This document shows, piece by piece, positions 52,279-61,757 of a DNA stretch of 64,000 nt. The stretch is from Cryptobacteroides sp934698975. GTDB taxonomy: Bacteria; Bacteroidota; Bacteroidia; Bacteroidales; UBA932. Below the pieces are notes generated by a model. It saw only the letters and a program-made list of their open reading frames with translations, had not been told where the DNA came from and made no database searches. The DNA is taken from assembly GCA_934698975.1 (NCBI GenBank), contig CAKUVR010000002.1, positions 1 to 64,000 on the forward strand. Direction: 5' to 3'. Numbering within the stretch: the stretch's first letter is position 1; each line of letters opens with the position of its first letter. A program made the position numbers and the translations under genes.

Positions 52279-52331
52279 ATGCTCTCGGAAGGGGGCAGGG
52301 AAATTTGTGTGGATATAACTTTATTGAGACT

Positions 52332-52511
52332 ATGTACATAAAACTTAATCGGGGTTATGTTACCCCAGAGACTAACCTCGTCAGCGTGACCCCGGAGTGC
52401 GGGATCTGCGCGGGATCGAAGGAGAAGGTGGTGGTTGATAACAACAACACCACTACAACGATTGACCGTCAGGAAGGCGGAGATGAATTCACGATTGACC
52501 AGTGGGACTAA
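52332..52511 (+). CDS. Small conserved peptide with C-A-G-S motif (copy 1)
   Basis: 59 residues from the ATG at 52332; the longer frame extends back through repeat E and is not coding. The pattern is YVTPETNLVSVTPECGICAGS followed by an acidic end with FTIDQWD. It shares with the peptide at 55993 a Y-x-x-PET start, a C-A-G-S centre and an acidic W-D end, so the two are paralogues. Similar small proteins precede fimbrillin genes in Bacteroidales; function unknown. It lies 61 bp before the fimbrillin-PI-PLC gene. Confidence 0.65.
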   Translation: MYIKLNRGYVTPETNLVSVTPECGICAGSKEKVVVDNNNTTTTIDRQEGGDEFTIDQWD

Positions 52512-52572
52512 CGGACGACGGGACGTATTTCAAAATGACGTATTTGAGTAAAACGAAAAAAGAATCTTCACA

Positions 52573-54546
52573 ATGAAAAACGGAATATTCAAGATAGCGT
52601 CTTTGGCCACCATACTGATGGCCGGGGCATTTGTATCCTGCAACGAGAACGAGCTCGACCCTGACAAGGGACAGCATTCGGGGAAAAAGGTTTCGTTCTC
52701 AATTTCGGAGGCTAACACCAAGACGGCATATAATCCGGATGACAATCTTCAGATCAACTGGGTGGAAGGCGACAAGGTGCGCATCTTCTGCGACGAGGCC
52801 GAGGATGTCAAGCAGGCTGACTACACCGTGGGCCAGATTTCAAAGAACACCGGCAAGCTTGTCTACAATGAGGCCGGGCTCGCATGGGGCGGTAACGAAG
52901 ATATGCACAACTTCTATGCGGTTTATCCGGCGGATGACAGCAAGGTAAGCGTTGACGCCAAAACCGGAATCGCTTCATTCACTGTCAATCACAATCAGTT
53001 CTGTACTGTTCAGGGAAATGCGGTCAACAATCACTATTCGACTCTTCCCGACATGACGGAGGCCTACATGGTAGCGAATCTCTCAACGAAACCAATCGAC
53101 CAGGTCCCTTTGTCTTTCAAGCCGATCATGACGACGCTGGAGGTTACCGTACAAGGGGCATCAGCGAATGGGAGAACAGTGACACTCACCGGAATAAGCG
53201 TCATAAACAAGAAGGCCACCTATCCGGGAGTCTCCGAAGGAAAATTCAAGTATGACATTGCAAAGAAGTCTATGTCAGAAGGTGCTGAAAGCGCAACCAC
53301 AGAGACATACCACGTAGGAATAAAGAACGGGAGCGACACTTGGGTGGACCTTCAAGGAGGCCAGTCAATAACCTTGACTGTTTTCCTTCCTCCGGTTGCC
53401 ATTGACAATGACAACCAGATCACAATCCAGGTTCATGCGACCGGTGAGTTGAACGCCATCATCGGTGGCAGGACTGATGCGAACGGCAAGCAGACCAACA
53501 TCCTCCCGAGCGCTAAAGCGAAGATCACCTTGCCGGCTATGCCAGAAACCAAAACAGGAAACAACTGGATCACGCCGCTGGATGATCAGATTTATGTGCA
53601 GCAGCTGTCGATTCCTGGAACACATGATGCAGCGGCATACTCAACTTCACTATTTGATGCAGGCCAAACGCAATCTCTAGATATTAAACAGCAATTTGAA
53701 TTAGGTATCAGAGCCTACGATATGCGAACAGCTTTTAGGGCAAACAGCATAGGGGGACAAAATGGTGAGATGTGGATGTGGCATGGAATGACCAATTGCG
53801 GCATTTCATTGGAAAAAGTATTGACGACACTAAGTGATGCTTTAAATAATAATCCTGGGGAATTTGTAATCTTGCAATTCAGACATGAAAGTGAACTGCC
53901 GGCTGCTTACAAAAGGACTAAAAAATGGGACGAAATATATAACGTCCTGCATAAATTTGATTCACAGATAGTACAATGGAGGCCGGATCTTACTATTGGC
54001 GAATGCCGCGGTAAATTCATAATTTTCACACGCGATGACTATAGTAACAGAACAAAAGCCGCATTGGCTTCTCCGTACCCTTCTGGAAGCACCTTCACCT
54101 CCACACTTACAAATGTAAATGGAGCAAGTACGTCATATTATGTTCAGGATTACTACCAATACGACGGAGATGGGGGAGCGGAAAAGAACAAGCAGATTAA
54201 AGACCTTTATCAGACAACAAGAACTTTCTCCGATGAGAACTCCCAGTATTTCAAAGAAAAGGCTTGGGCTCTTAATCACACCTCTGGATATGATGAATCT
54301 GGCGGTTTAATCCCAGGAACAACAACTTGTTATCAGAAAAATGCTTCTCAAGTTCATAAACCAATCTATGACGCATTAATCAACGAGACGGTCTTCGGCC
54401 CTACCGGCATCGTCTTCATGGATTGGGTTGGAGCACGTGAGGCATCATCCTACACCGTCTACGGAGACCTTCTCCCACAGGCCATCATTGAGCACAACTA
54501 CAAGTACAGGATGCTTCGCGCGGATAATAAGACGGCTAATCAATAA
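52573..54546 (+). CDS. Lipoprotein with fimbrillin-like domain fused to PI-PLC domain
   Basis: 657 residues. Signal and lipobox GAFVSCNE, a fimbrillin-like N-terminal half (TKTAYN...INWVEGDKVRIF, about 50-330), then a phosphatidylinositol-specific phospholipase C X domain. The catalytic histidines are H351 in LSIPGTHD and H404 in WMWHG. VILQFRHES, TIGECRGKFIIFTRDD and WALNHTSGYD are the usual later blocks. The enzyme would cleave phosphoinositides or GPI-like lipids outside the cell. A fimbrillin platform carrying a lipase is an unusual combination. The PI-PLC half has lower GC than the first half. Confidence 0.85.
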   Translation: MKNGIFKIASLATILMAGAFVSCNENELDPDKGQHSGKKVSFSISEANTKTAYNPDDNLQINWVEGDKVRIFCDEAEDVKQADYTVGQISKNTGKLVYNEAGLAWGGNEDMHNFYAVYPADDSKVSVDAKTGIASFTVNHNQFCTVQGNAVNNHYSTLPDMTEAYMVANLSTKPIDQVPLSFKPIMTTLEVTVQGASANGRTVTLTGISVINKKATYPGVSEGKFKYDIAKKSMSEGAESATTETYHVGIKNGSDTWVDLQGGQSITLTVFLPPVAIDNDNQITIQVHATGELNAIIGGRTDANGKQTNILPSAKAKITLPAMPETKTGNNWITPLDDQIYVQQLSIPGTHDAAAYSTSLFDAGQTQSLDIKQQFELGIRAYDMRTAFRANSIGGQNGEMWMWHGMTNCGISLEKVLTTLSDALNNNPGEFVILQFRHESELPAAYKRTKKWDEIYNVLHKFDSQIVQWRPDLTIGECRGKFIIFTRDDYSNRTKAALASPYPSGSTFTSTLTNVNGASTSYYVQDYYQYDGDGGAEKNKQIKDLYQTTRTFSDENSQYFKEKAWALNHTSGYDESGGLIPGTTTCYQKNASQVHKPIYDALINETVFGPTGIVFMDWVGAREASSYTVYGDLLPQAIIEHNYKYRMLRADNKTANQ

Positions 54547-54601
54547 GCCATACATCTTCATAAGTAAAACAACAAAATATAATACAAACATCCCAAACAA
54601 T

Positions 54602-55813
54602 ATGAACAAAATTCTAATCACGACAACCATGATCGCGCTTGCGGGAGTGACCGCGATGGCGCAGCAGCAGCCGACGGTGAAGACTGACACGACTGTGACG
54701 GTGGAGTACAACTCCGGCAAGTACAGCGTGGAGACGGCTCCTTTCAAGGCAAACTGGTTCATCGGAGTGGACGGCGGTGCCCAGATCTACTTCGGAGAGC
54801 ATGACACACAATGCAAGTTCGGCGACAGGCTCGCGCCTGCGCTCAACGTATATGTGGGCAAATGGTTCACCCCAACCGTGGGAGCGAGACTCGCCTACAG
54901 CGGCATCGGACAGAAGGGCGCAACCCAGGACGGAACGCACGGACTTGACGCCGAGGTGCCGGGAAAGGGCGGGCACGGCTACTGGCTCGACAAACAGGAA
55001 TTCAGCTTCTGGAACATCCACGCCGACGTGATGTTCAACCTCGCGAACGCTTTCTGCGGCTACAAGCCGGAGGGACACATCTGGAACCCTACCCCGTTCC
55101 TCGGACTGGGATGGGCGCATGTATATTCAGAAGCGCCTAAGACAAACGAGATCAGCGCCAACCTTGGGCTCAACAACGCATTCAGGCTCTGCGACGCGCT
55201 TGACCTCAACGTCAATGTCCACGCTATGATGGTGAACGAGGCGTTCGACGGCGAGACCGGCCACCGCTGGGGAGAGGGCAACCTCTCTGCCACCATCGGC
55301 CTCACCTACAAGTTCAAGCCGCGCGGATGGAGCAGAAGCAAGGTGATCAAAGTCGTTGAGACATCAGACATATCCTCTTACCAAATCGCTCTCGCAGAGC
55401 TGAAGGCCGAGCGCGAGCGTCTTGAGAAGGAACTCGAAGGACTCCGCACCACCGAGACAAAGACAGAGGTCGTGAAGGAAGTCAGCAGCGTCGCCGCTCC
55501 ATACTACGTGACCTTCCCAATCGGCAAGAGCACCCTCACCAAGGAGGCAAGGGTAAACATCGGACTTCTCGCCGAGATCCTCAAGGCCAAGGGCATCAAG
55601 TTCACCGTCAGCGGCTACGCCGACGCGGGCACCGGCAACAAGAAGCTCAACGAGAAGCTCAGCCACGACCGCGCACAGGCCGTCTACGACTGCCTCACCA
55701 AGGAGTTCGGAGTGCCGGCCTCCCAGCTTGAGATCGACTACAAAGGCGGAGTTGACAACATGTTCTACGATGACCCGGCACTGAGCCGCGCCGTCATCAC
55801 CAGGGCGAAGTAA
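54602..55813 (+). CDS. OmpA-family outer-membrane protein
   Basis: 403 residues from the ATG at 54602, which opens a clear signal peptide (ending AMAQ); the longer frame extends into the previous gene. An eight-strand barrel-like part (about 40-245) leads to a short coiled stretch (LAELKAERERLEKELEGL, about 262-279). The OmpA/MotB peptidoglycan-binding domain has FPIGKSTLTKEARVNIGLLA, VSGYADAGTGNKKLNEKLSH and DRAQAVYDCL. It may anchor the surface structure to the cell wall. A terminator follows at 55849. Confidence 0.93.
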   Translation: MNKILITTTMIALAGVTAMAQQQPTVKTDTTVTVEYNSGKYSVETAPFKANWFIGVDGGAQIYFGEHDTQCKFGDRLAPALNVYVGKWFTPTVGARLAYSGIGQKGATQDGTHGLDAEVPGKGGHGYWLDKQEFSFWNIHADVMFNLANAFCGYKPEGHIWNPTPFLGLGWAHVYSEAPKTNEISANLGLNNAFRLCDALDLNVNVHAMMVNEAFDGETGHRWGEGNLSATIGLTYKFKPRGWSRSKVIKVVETSDISSYQIALAELKAERERLEKELEGLRTTETKTEVVKEVSSVAAPYYVTFPIGKSTLTKEARVNIGLLAEILKAKGIKFTVSGYADAGTGNKKLNEKLSHDRAQAVYDCLTKEFGVPASQLEIDYKGGVDNMFYDDPALSRAVITRAK

Positions 55814-55848
55814 ACCCGGCATCCAGCAACACACCAAGACGGCGGCAA

Positions 55849-55885
55849 TGAGCCCGGAAAGGGCTCACCCACCGTTTTGAGTGTT
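55849..55885 (+). terminator. Terminator after the OmpA gene
   Basis: TGAGCCC (55849-55855), loop GGAAA, GGGCTCA (55861-55867), then a T-rich tract CCGTTTTGAGTGTTTTGTC. Confidence 0.65.
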
Positions 55886-55943
55886 TTGTCTTATGAATAT
55901 ACACCCACTATCCAAACAAAAACACAAAAAACTATTTAACGAA

Positions 55944-55969
55944 TTTGCTAAGGGGCTGCCTTTAGCGAA
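55944..55969 (+). promoter_or_regulatory. Leader hairpin before the second small peptide
   Basis: TTTGCTAA (55944-55951) pairs with TTAGCGAA (55962-55969) around GGGGCTGCCT, with one G-T pair. It is related to the hairpin at 52252 in stem and loop and in its distance to the small gene that follows. Confidence 0.5.
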
Positions 55970-55992
55970 AATGGAAAACGAAAGACACTGAT

Positions 55993-56169
55993 ATGAAGAG
56001 AATTGCAAAAATCAGGAGAGACTACCTCGCCCCCGAGACCCGGGCGGTGAGGATCGCTATGGAAGGCTCAGTATGCGCCGGCAGCGACATCAAAAAGATC
56101 AACACTGAGAAGCCTAACGTCGAGGTTGACGATTGGGACGAGATTGGAAACGAAATTTCATTTGATTAA
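55993..56169 (+). CDS. Small conserved peptide with C-A-G-S motif (copy 2)
   Basis: 58 residues: MKRIAKIRRDYLAPETRAVR, then MEGSVCAGSDI and an acidic end VDDWDEIGNEISFD. Basic N-terminus, C-A-G-S centre and acidic C-terminus are shared with the peptide at 52332. It ends 9 bp before the large fimbrillin-type gene and is probably cotranscribed. It is a candidate accessory or secreted factor of the surface-fibre cluster; function unknown. Confidence 0.65.
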   Translation: MKRIAKIRRDYLAPETRAVRIAMEGSVCAGSDIKKINTEKPNVEVDDWDEIGNEISFD

Positions 56170-56178
56170 CTGAGAGAG

Positions 56179-59100
56179 ATGAAAAAGACTATTTTAAGCA
56201 TAGCATTGGCGCTCGCTGCGCTCGTAGGATTCACAGCCTGTGAAAAAGAACAGAACAACACGGGGAAGGATGTGATTGAAGGCCTCCCTGTCAACTCGAT
56301 AAAACTCAATCTGTCCGCCCCGAGCGATGATGTCATCGCCGTCACCAGAGCAATTGCGGAGGTGGAGACCAACGTCCAGAATATGGCTCTGCTATTCTAC
56401 AAGGCCGGCACAGACGACAAGCCGATCGTCATCTACGTCAACAAGGACCAGATGGGGACCCCGACATCATCCACAAGCACAAACTATAAGTACACCGTAA
56501 ACCTCGATGTTGCCGGCAAAGGGATCACCACCGGCAACTGGTACCTCTATGCCATCGCGAACTACAACACCAAGTTCTGCAACATCGAGATGAGCGAGAT
56601 CGAAAAACTTAGCAGGACTCAGTTCCTTGACCATAAGATCAACAAGGCGAACCGCGAGCTCGATATTGTCGAAAACTCCGTTATGATGACAGGAAACTAC
56701 TGCGAGAGCGGCAATTTCGGAGATGACGGATCTCTTACCCTTGAATATGACAACAAAGAAGAGGAATCCTGCTCTATGAACGGAGTGATCCACCTCCGCA
56801 GGATCGTGGCGAAGATCAGCTTTGAGTTCAAGAGCGGCACGAACACCAGCACGACTGATGTGACCTTCACTCCTGAGACATACAGCATCCACGAATATTC
56901 AAGGTCATCAACGTTGATGGAAAGAGACTACAATGGCTGGAGCGCAACAAATGGAGTGACTTATAACGGGGGATATGAAGGTAACGGAGATTTCCATTCT
57001 CACGAAGATGGAGTGGCGCTGGCGGTCATCAACAACAAGATAGAGTTCTATATGCCGGAAAACATCCAGCCGGCAAAGGCTTCACCGGCTAACTGGACAT
57101 ACGCTGAGCGTGAAAGGCGTGTAAGTTCCACTGACCGCACCTTCAAATACGCTCCTGAGCACGGCACCTACATCGTTGTCAAGGGACAGTATAAGGATTC
57201 CAAATATTCCGGAGACGTGACGTACACAATCCATCTTGGGGATTTTTCCGCAAAGAACGGCAACGCCTACGATAACTTCTCGATAAGACGCAACTATCAC
57301 TACACCTACACAGTCACAGTGAACGGTGTGAACAGCATTGTAGTAGAGGCACAGACTAATGAGGAAAACCAATCCGGCGCCGAGGGTAATCTCATCGGCT
57401 ACAACAGCGAATCATTCAACATAAGACTTGACGCCCACTACGAAAATGTGCTGTTGAAAATCGCAGCTCCGTCAGGTGCGACGATTAATGAATATTCAGT
57501 GATGCTGAACACTCCGTACAGCGAAAATGTCCTTATCACAAGTGCCAACCTCTCCGGAAAATCAAGCGCGGATTACGATTGGATAAGATTCGGAAAGCCG
57601 GCCAGTGCGACAACGTTCAAAGCCTACAAAAAGAGTGAGACTACGGACATATTCACATTTTTGGATGAACTTAAAGGCAGTTCGCTGACATCCGATGGAG
57701 AACACTATATTGTCAGCGATGGTTATATCTACACGACAGCCTATGTGAATGAATATTACTACGACAGCAAGATGAATTCCGCGTCGGACAAAAGCGCCGA
57801 ACTCAAGAAGTTCATCAACGCAGATGACCGTTCTATGACAATCGCATTCGGAACGATCAAGGTAAGCGAGGACAAACAAAGTACATACACAGACAATGTC
57901 GTATTCTCTATCCAACAGCGTTCCATCAAGTCGTTCTTTGATTTGACTGCTAATAATCCGTTCGGAGTGGAGCAGATAGATGAAACGCCTGCGACTAAAT
58001 CATATAACTCTGCAAGCAACGGAACCACGAATAGTTCATATAATGATAATCATTATGGTTACGCGAACTTCAAGAATGCGATAGGGACCTCTGCATCTTG
58101 GGATACATACGTTAATTCTGATTCCTTTGGCTACACATTGACAAATAACACAATCTCATACAACAGCAATGCTCTTACCACAACTGGAAGTTATGGAATA
58201 TATCAATGCCTGTCAAGAAACAGAGATGAGAACGGAGATGGTGCTATTGATGGTGATGAGATTAAATGGTATCTTCCAGCTGTTGACCAATGTACGAACT
58301 ATTGGTTTGGTATGAACTCGCTGCCAAGCGATGCGAGAATTAAGATGGCGGTAAACACCGGCTCCGTCAACAATTACTTCACAAGCACCTCGGGAAAATC
58401 AGCGTGGTGGGCTGACGAAGGTTCTTCCTATGGCGGATACTATGGATCAAAGGAAAGTTCTGTAAGATGTGTCCGTTCACTAAAGAATTATTCGAACGAG
58501 ACAACTGACCTGTCTACTTTCAATTCGGAGAACCAAACTATAAGTGTCATCGGTTTGGATAACAAGAGTGTCAGGGAATCGTTCACTGTTGAAACCGAAT
58601 ATTCGGAACACTACAGAGGAGAATCTCAAGACAAGCTGCCTCAGGCATTCAAGGTAGCAGAAAAAAACTTGTCAGTGGCTCCAGACTACGTCCCAAATGT
58701 GACAGTTGGTGATGTGACTGGAACAACGACAAGCAGCACATCGTGGTGGACGACAACGTATACACACACTATTACAATCCCTGTAGTAATCAGCAATTTC
58801 TCAAGCAACGAAGGGCTCTACTATACATACAATGATGGCGACAAAAATACCATATCGTCAAAAGACGTAAATATACAAATATCGGTAAGTTCTACAAGTA
58901 CAACAGCGACTTCACAAAGCATTAAGATATATGCCGAAAATGGAAATTATAGATCATTTACGATATCGATAAGTGGCAGCGGTACAAATTTCACTTTCAC
59001 GCCTTCGTCTGTAAGTGAGAATAAGGAATCACAAAGCACCTTTACCAAGTCAGAAGTGATGACCGGTAGCTGGTGTCAAAAGTATTATTACGAATCAAAG

Positions 59101-59439
59101 GATAAGTCAGATCTCGGAAAGTGGAGAATACCTAACGAGAAAGAGTTGACGTTAATGCTGAAATACACTGACAAACTGACCAACGCCCTTAGCACAAATT
59201 ATACTTGCGCCAAGAGTAAATATGAACGTCCGAATAGCGAGGGAACAATGGTGTACTACGTCAACTCAAGGAATGTTATCACTACAGACAAGAACGACAA
59301 CACAGGTTCTACTGCCATAGGTGACCGTCAGATATTCACTATACGTTGCGTGCGCGATGCCACCCCAGACACCTCGGGTGCGGACGAGACGGACAAGAAC
59401 TCGAACACCTACGGGAACGGAGGGAACATAATCCAATAA
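56179..59439 (+). CDS. Large DUF4906/fimbrillin-type surface lipoprotein
   Basis: 1086 residues. Signal and lipobox VGFTACEK. The first 400 residues follow the Mfa/DUF4906 plan: NMALLFYKAG, IHLRRIVAKISFEF, YMPENIQP, VTYTIHLGDF and NYHYTYTVTVNGVNSI. The middle is Ser/Thr-rich. The C-terminal part has ENGDGAIDGDEIKWYLPA (about 691-708), an EF-hand-like calcium loop, and two VRCVR-ended segments. Likely a tip or shaft adhesin of a type V-like pilus. Confidence 0.85.
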   Translation: MKKTILSIALALAALVGFTACEKEQNNTGKDVIEGLPVNSIKLNLSAPSDDVIAVTRAIAEVETNVQNMALLFYKAGTDDKPIVIYVNKDQMGTPTSSTSTNYKYTVNLDVAGKGITTGNWYLYAIANYNTKFCNIEMSEIEKLSRTQFLDHKINKANRELDIVENSVMMTGNYCESGNFGDDGSLTLEYDNKEEESCSMNGVIHLRRIVAKISFEFKSGTNTSTTDVTFTPETYSIHEYSRSSTLMERDYNGWSATNGVTYNGGYEGNGDFHSHEDGVALAVINNKIEFYMPENIQPAKASPANWTYAERERRVSSTDRTFKYAPEHGTYIVVKGQYKDSKYSGDVTYTIHLGDFSAKNGNAYDNFSIRRNYHYTYTVTVNGVNSIVVEAQTNEENQSGAEGNLIGYNSESFNIRLDAHYENVLLKIAAPSGATINEYSVMLNTPYSENVLITSANLSGKSSADYDWIRFGKPASATTFKAYKKSETTDIFTFLDELKGSSLTSDGEHYIVSDGYIYTTAYVNEYYYDSKMNSASDKSAELKKFINADDRSMTIAFGTIKVSEDKQSTYTDNVVFSIQQRSIKSFFDLTANNPFGVEQIDETPATKSYNSASNGTTNSSYNDNHYGYANFKNAIGTSASWDTYVNSDSFGYTLTNNTISYNSNALTTTGSYGIYQCLSRNRDENGDGAIDGDEIKWYLPAVDQCTNYWFGMNSLPSDARIKMAVNTGSVNNYFTSTSGKSAWWADEGSSYGGYYGSKESSVRCVRSLKNYSNETTDLSTFNSENQTISVIGLDNKSVRESFTVETEYSEHYRGESQDKLPQAFKVAEKNLSVAPDYVPNVTVGDVTGTTTSSTSWWTTTYTHTITIPVVISNFSSNEGLYYTYNDGDKNTISSKDVNIQISVSSTSTTATSQSIKIYAENGNYRSFTISISGSGTNFTFTPSSVSENKESQSTFTKSEVMTGSWCQKYYYESKDKSDLGKWRIPNEKELTLMLKYTDKLTNALSTNYTCAKSKYERPNSEGTMVYYVNSRNVITTDKNDNTGSTAIGDRQIFTIRCVRDATPDTSGADETDKNSNTYGNGGNIIQ

Positions 59440-59453
59440 AACATATTCATAAA

Positions 59454-61649
59454 ATGAACTTGCATTTTTATCGATTGCTGCTGAGCGTGCCGGTTTTCGC
59501 CGGTGCGCTTGGCTGTTCACAGAGGGAGGCTCTGCAGGAAGCGGATTCAACGAAGGAAGTCGTGATTTTTGGAATCCAGGAGGATTTCACCGGAGACAGG
59601 ACACGCTCCGTAGTCGGCGAGGTTCTGGACAACGGAGCCATAGCGATGAACTGGAGCGTCGGCGACAAAATCGGAATCTTCGGCAGCGGCACGACCACCA
59701 ATGAACCTTTCACCAGCACAAACACCTACCCGATCAGGGAGACAGGCTTCAAAGGAAATCTTGCTGATGGTGAGACACCAATCTATGCCTACTACCCTTA
59801 CATTGCGGCGGCGACCGATAAAAATGCCATTCCAGTGAATATTCCCTCGACTCAGGAATATTCAGGGACTTCATCAATCGCTGAATATGATTTCAAGGCT
59901 TCCAGCAAGATCACTGAATTGAGCGACGGGAGCTTCAAGTGCAATATGAAGCAACTTGGAGTGTTGCTTCGTTTCGAGATAAACCTCGATGACATCAAGA
60001 GCTGCATCAAGTCTAACATTGCCGAGACGCGCACATTGCCGGACGATGAGAAGGTTCTGTACATCTCAATGAGTTCACCGGTGGCTCTGACAGGAGACTA
60101 TTCCTATGACATCACTGCATCGCCAATAGTTCTCAAGGCAGGAACCGCGACTTCGGAAGAGGTCAAAATGAATCTCACGGAGACTCCACTGTTGAGTGGC
60201 TCAGTGATAGCCTATGCCGTTGTCGCTCCTGGAGCCCAGTCTGGGCAGGAACTGACAATCGACATAAAGACTACCCATTGCTCGATACAGTTGACAACTA
60301 AGGCACTTTGCGATTTTGAGACCGGGAAGTACTACGTTGTTCCGTTGACTGCGTCGGTGTTCAACAACACGGAAAACCAAGTTGCAGTGACAGAGGAGTT
60401 GTTACCAGACACTCCTGACCCGGGGCCCGAGACTGGTGAGACGGCTAACTGTTATATGATAACAACAACGGGTACGCACTCGTTCACGGCAACGACAATC
60501 GGCAACGGCGCGAATGGAATCATAGAAGGAGCAGGATTCCACACATCTTCAGCCTCCATCGCCCCGAAATCCGCCAAATTGATGTGGCAGGACACTGAAA
60601 ACTTCATCTCGAATGTCAGTCTTGCCGACGGAAAAGTCACCTACACAGCCAACGGCAATGTCGGCAACGCTATGATCGCCGTCTACAGCGGCGAGAACTG
60701 CACCGGGGATATTCTTTGGAGCTGGCACATCTGGGGAGTAGGTGATGAACTGCCTACAGATGACGTGGTCACGAACCAGGCCGGAGCGACATTCACAGTG
60801 ATGGACCGCACCCTCGGAGCCTGGTCAAAGACTTCGTATTATACCACACTCTACCAGTGGGGACGCAAGGATCCGTTCCCTAACAGTTCTACTTACTATG
60901 TGGACGGGGTGGCTAAGGACATCAGCAAGAGTTATAATGTGTTTGCGCCTGCCAGCGCATCGGAGGCGACAATACTCTCGGGAGTGAAGCATCCGGATTG
61001 CTTGCTGAATGCTTACAAAGCTTCAAGTGAATGGGATTGGCTTGCTGTCAACAATGATCTTTTGTGGGGGGATAACAACACAAACAATCAATTCACTTGG
61101 TATTCAGACGGCCAATTGTCCAACAAGGAAGCTGGAGCCGGTTGGACAGACAACAAAACCATCTACGATCCTTGCCCTGCCGGATACAGGGTTTCCAATA
61201 AGTTCACATTCACCGGCTTCGTTATTTACACGTCCGGCAGCGCCACACTTAAGGGAGATATGAACAAAGGTCAGATTGAAGAAAAGTTCAACTGCATCAC
61301 AACCAGCTTCCTTAGCGGAACGGTTGAGCGTTATATACCTAAGTTTGAGAATGGGTATTACTTTAAAGCCAACTCATCTGACACGGAAGGGGCATATTAC
61401 CCGATGGCAGGGTTCCGGTATGGAAGCGATGGGGAGCCTGCCTATGTCGGAGTATCGACCTCATATCATTATAGTGCACCAACAGGAAATTCTCATCAAA
61501 ACCAGACCTTTGATATCGGAGCCTATGTGTGGCTTGACGATGCAACCGGGCAAAGCGGAAAAGCCGCAGGAAACAATGCGTCTATCAACGTAATGGATTC
61601 AAAATACAAGTGGGTGGCAAACCCTGTCCGTTGCGTAAGAGAGAAATAG
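59454..61649 (+). CDS. Fimbrillin-family lipoprotein with C-terminal adhesin-like domain
   Basis: 731 residues from the ATG at 59454, which opens a signal with lipobox GALGCSQ; upstream codons read back into the previous gene. A fimbrillin-like half (MNWSVGDKIGIFGSG to FETGKYYVVPLTAS, about 60-325) is followed by a TANCYMITTTGTHSF to VRCVREK domain (about 355-731) that recurs in Bacteroidales adhesins (TFTVMDRTLGAWS, YDPCPAGYRVS). The gene is 14 bp after the previous one. Confidence 0.85.
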   Translation: MNLHFYRLLLSVPVFAGALGCSQREALQEADSTKEVVIFGIQEDFTGDRTRSVVGEVLDNGAIAMNWSVGDKIGIFGSGTTTNEPFTSTNTYPIRETGFKGNLADGETPIYAYYPYIAAATDKNAIPVNIPSTQEYSGTSSIAEYDFKASSKITELSDGSFKCNMKQLGVLLRFEINLDDIKSCIKSNIAETRTLPDDEKVLYISMSSPVALTGDYSYDITASPIVLKAGTATSEEVKMNLTETPLLSGSVIAYAVVAPGAQSGQELTIDIKTTHCSIQLTTKALCDFETGKYYVVPLTASVFNNTENQVAVTEELLPDTPDPGPETGETANCYMITTTGTHSFTATTIGNGANGIIEGAGFHTSSASIAPKSAKLMWQDTENFISNVSLADGKVTYTANGNVGNAMIAVYSGENCTGDILWSWHIWGVGDELPTDDVVTNQAGATFTVMDRTLGAWSKTSYYTTLYQWGRKDPFPNSSTYYVDGVAKDISKSYNVFAPASASEATILSGVKHPDCLLNAYKASSEWDWLAVNNDLLWGDNNTNNQFTWYSDGQLSNKEAGAGWTDNKTIYDPCPAGYRVSNKFTFTGFVIYTSGSATLKGDMNKGQIEEKFNCITTSFLSGTVERYIPKFENGYYFKANSSDTEGAYYPMAGFRYGSDGEPAYVGVSTSYHYSAPTGNSHQNQTFDIGAYVWLDDATGQSGKAAGNNASINVMDSKYKWVANPVRCVREK

Positions 61650-61670
61650 ATCAAATGAATTGGAGAGAGA

Positions 61671-61704
61671 CTCCGCGCATGATAGGCAACGATCACGCGC
61701 GGAG
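61671..61704. promoter_or_regulatory. GC-rich inverted repeat between fimbrillin and PI-PLC genes
   Basis: CTCCGCGC (61671-61678) and GCGCGGAG (61697-61704) are perfect 8-bp arms around an 18-nt loop. There is no T tract, so it may be a processing or regulatory hairpin rather than a terminator. Confidence 0.4.
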
Positions 61705-61757
61705 CGTGGATGAAAGGAAGGCACACCTAAAGTGGAAATAATATATTCATAAATAGT

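Noticed and set aside
51975..52331. Upstream extension of the first small peptide to 178 codons
   Set aside because: The extension runs through repeat E and the leader hairpin. Only the last 59 codons are similar to the paralogue at 55993.
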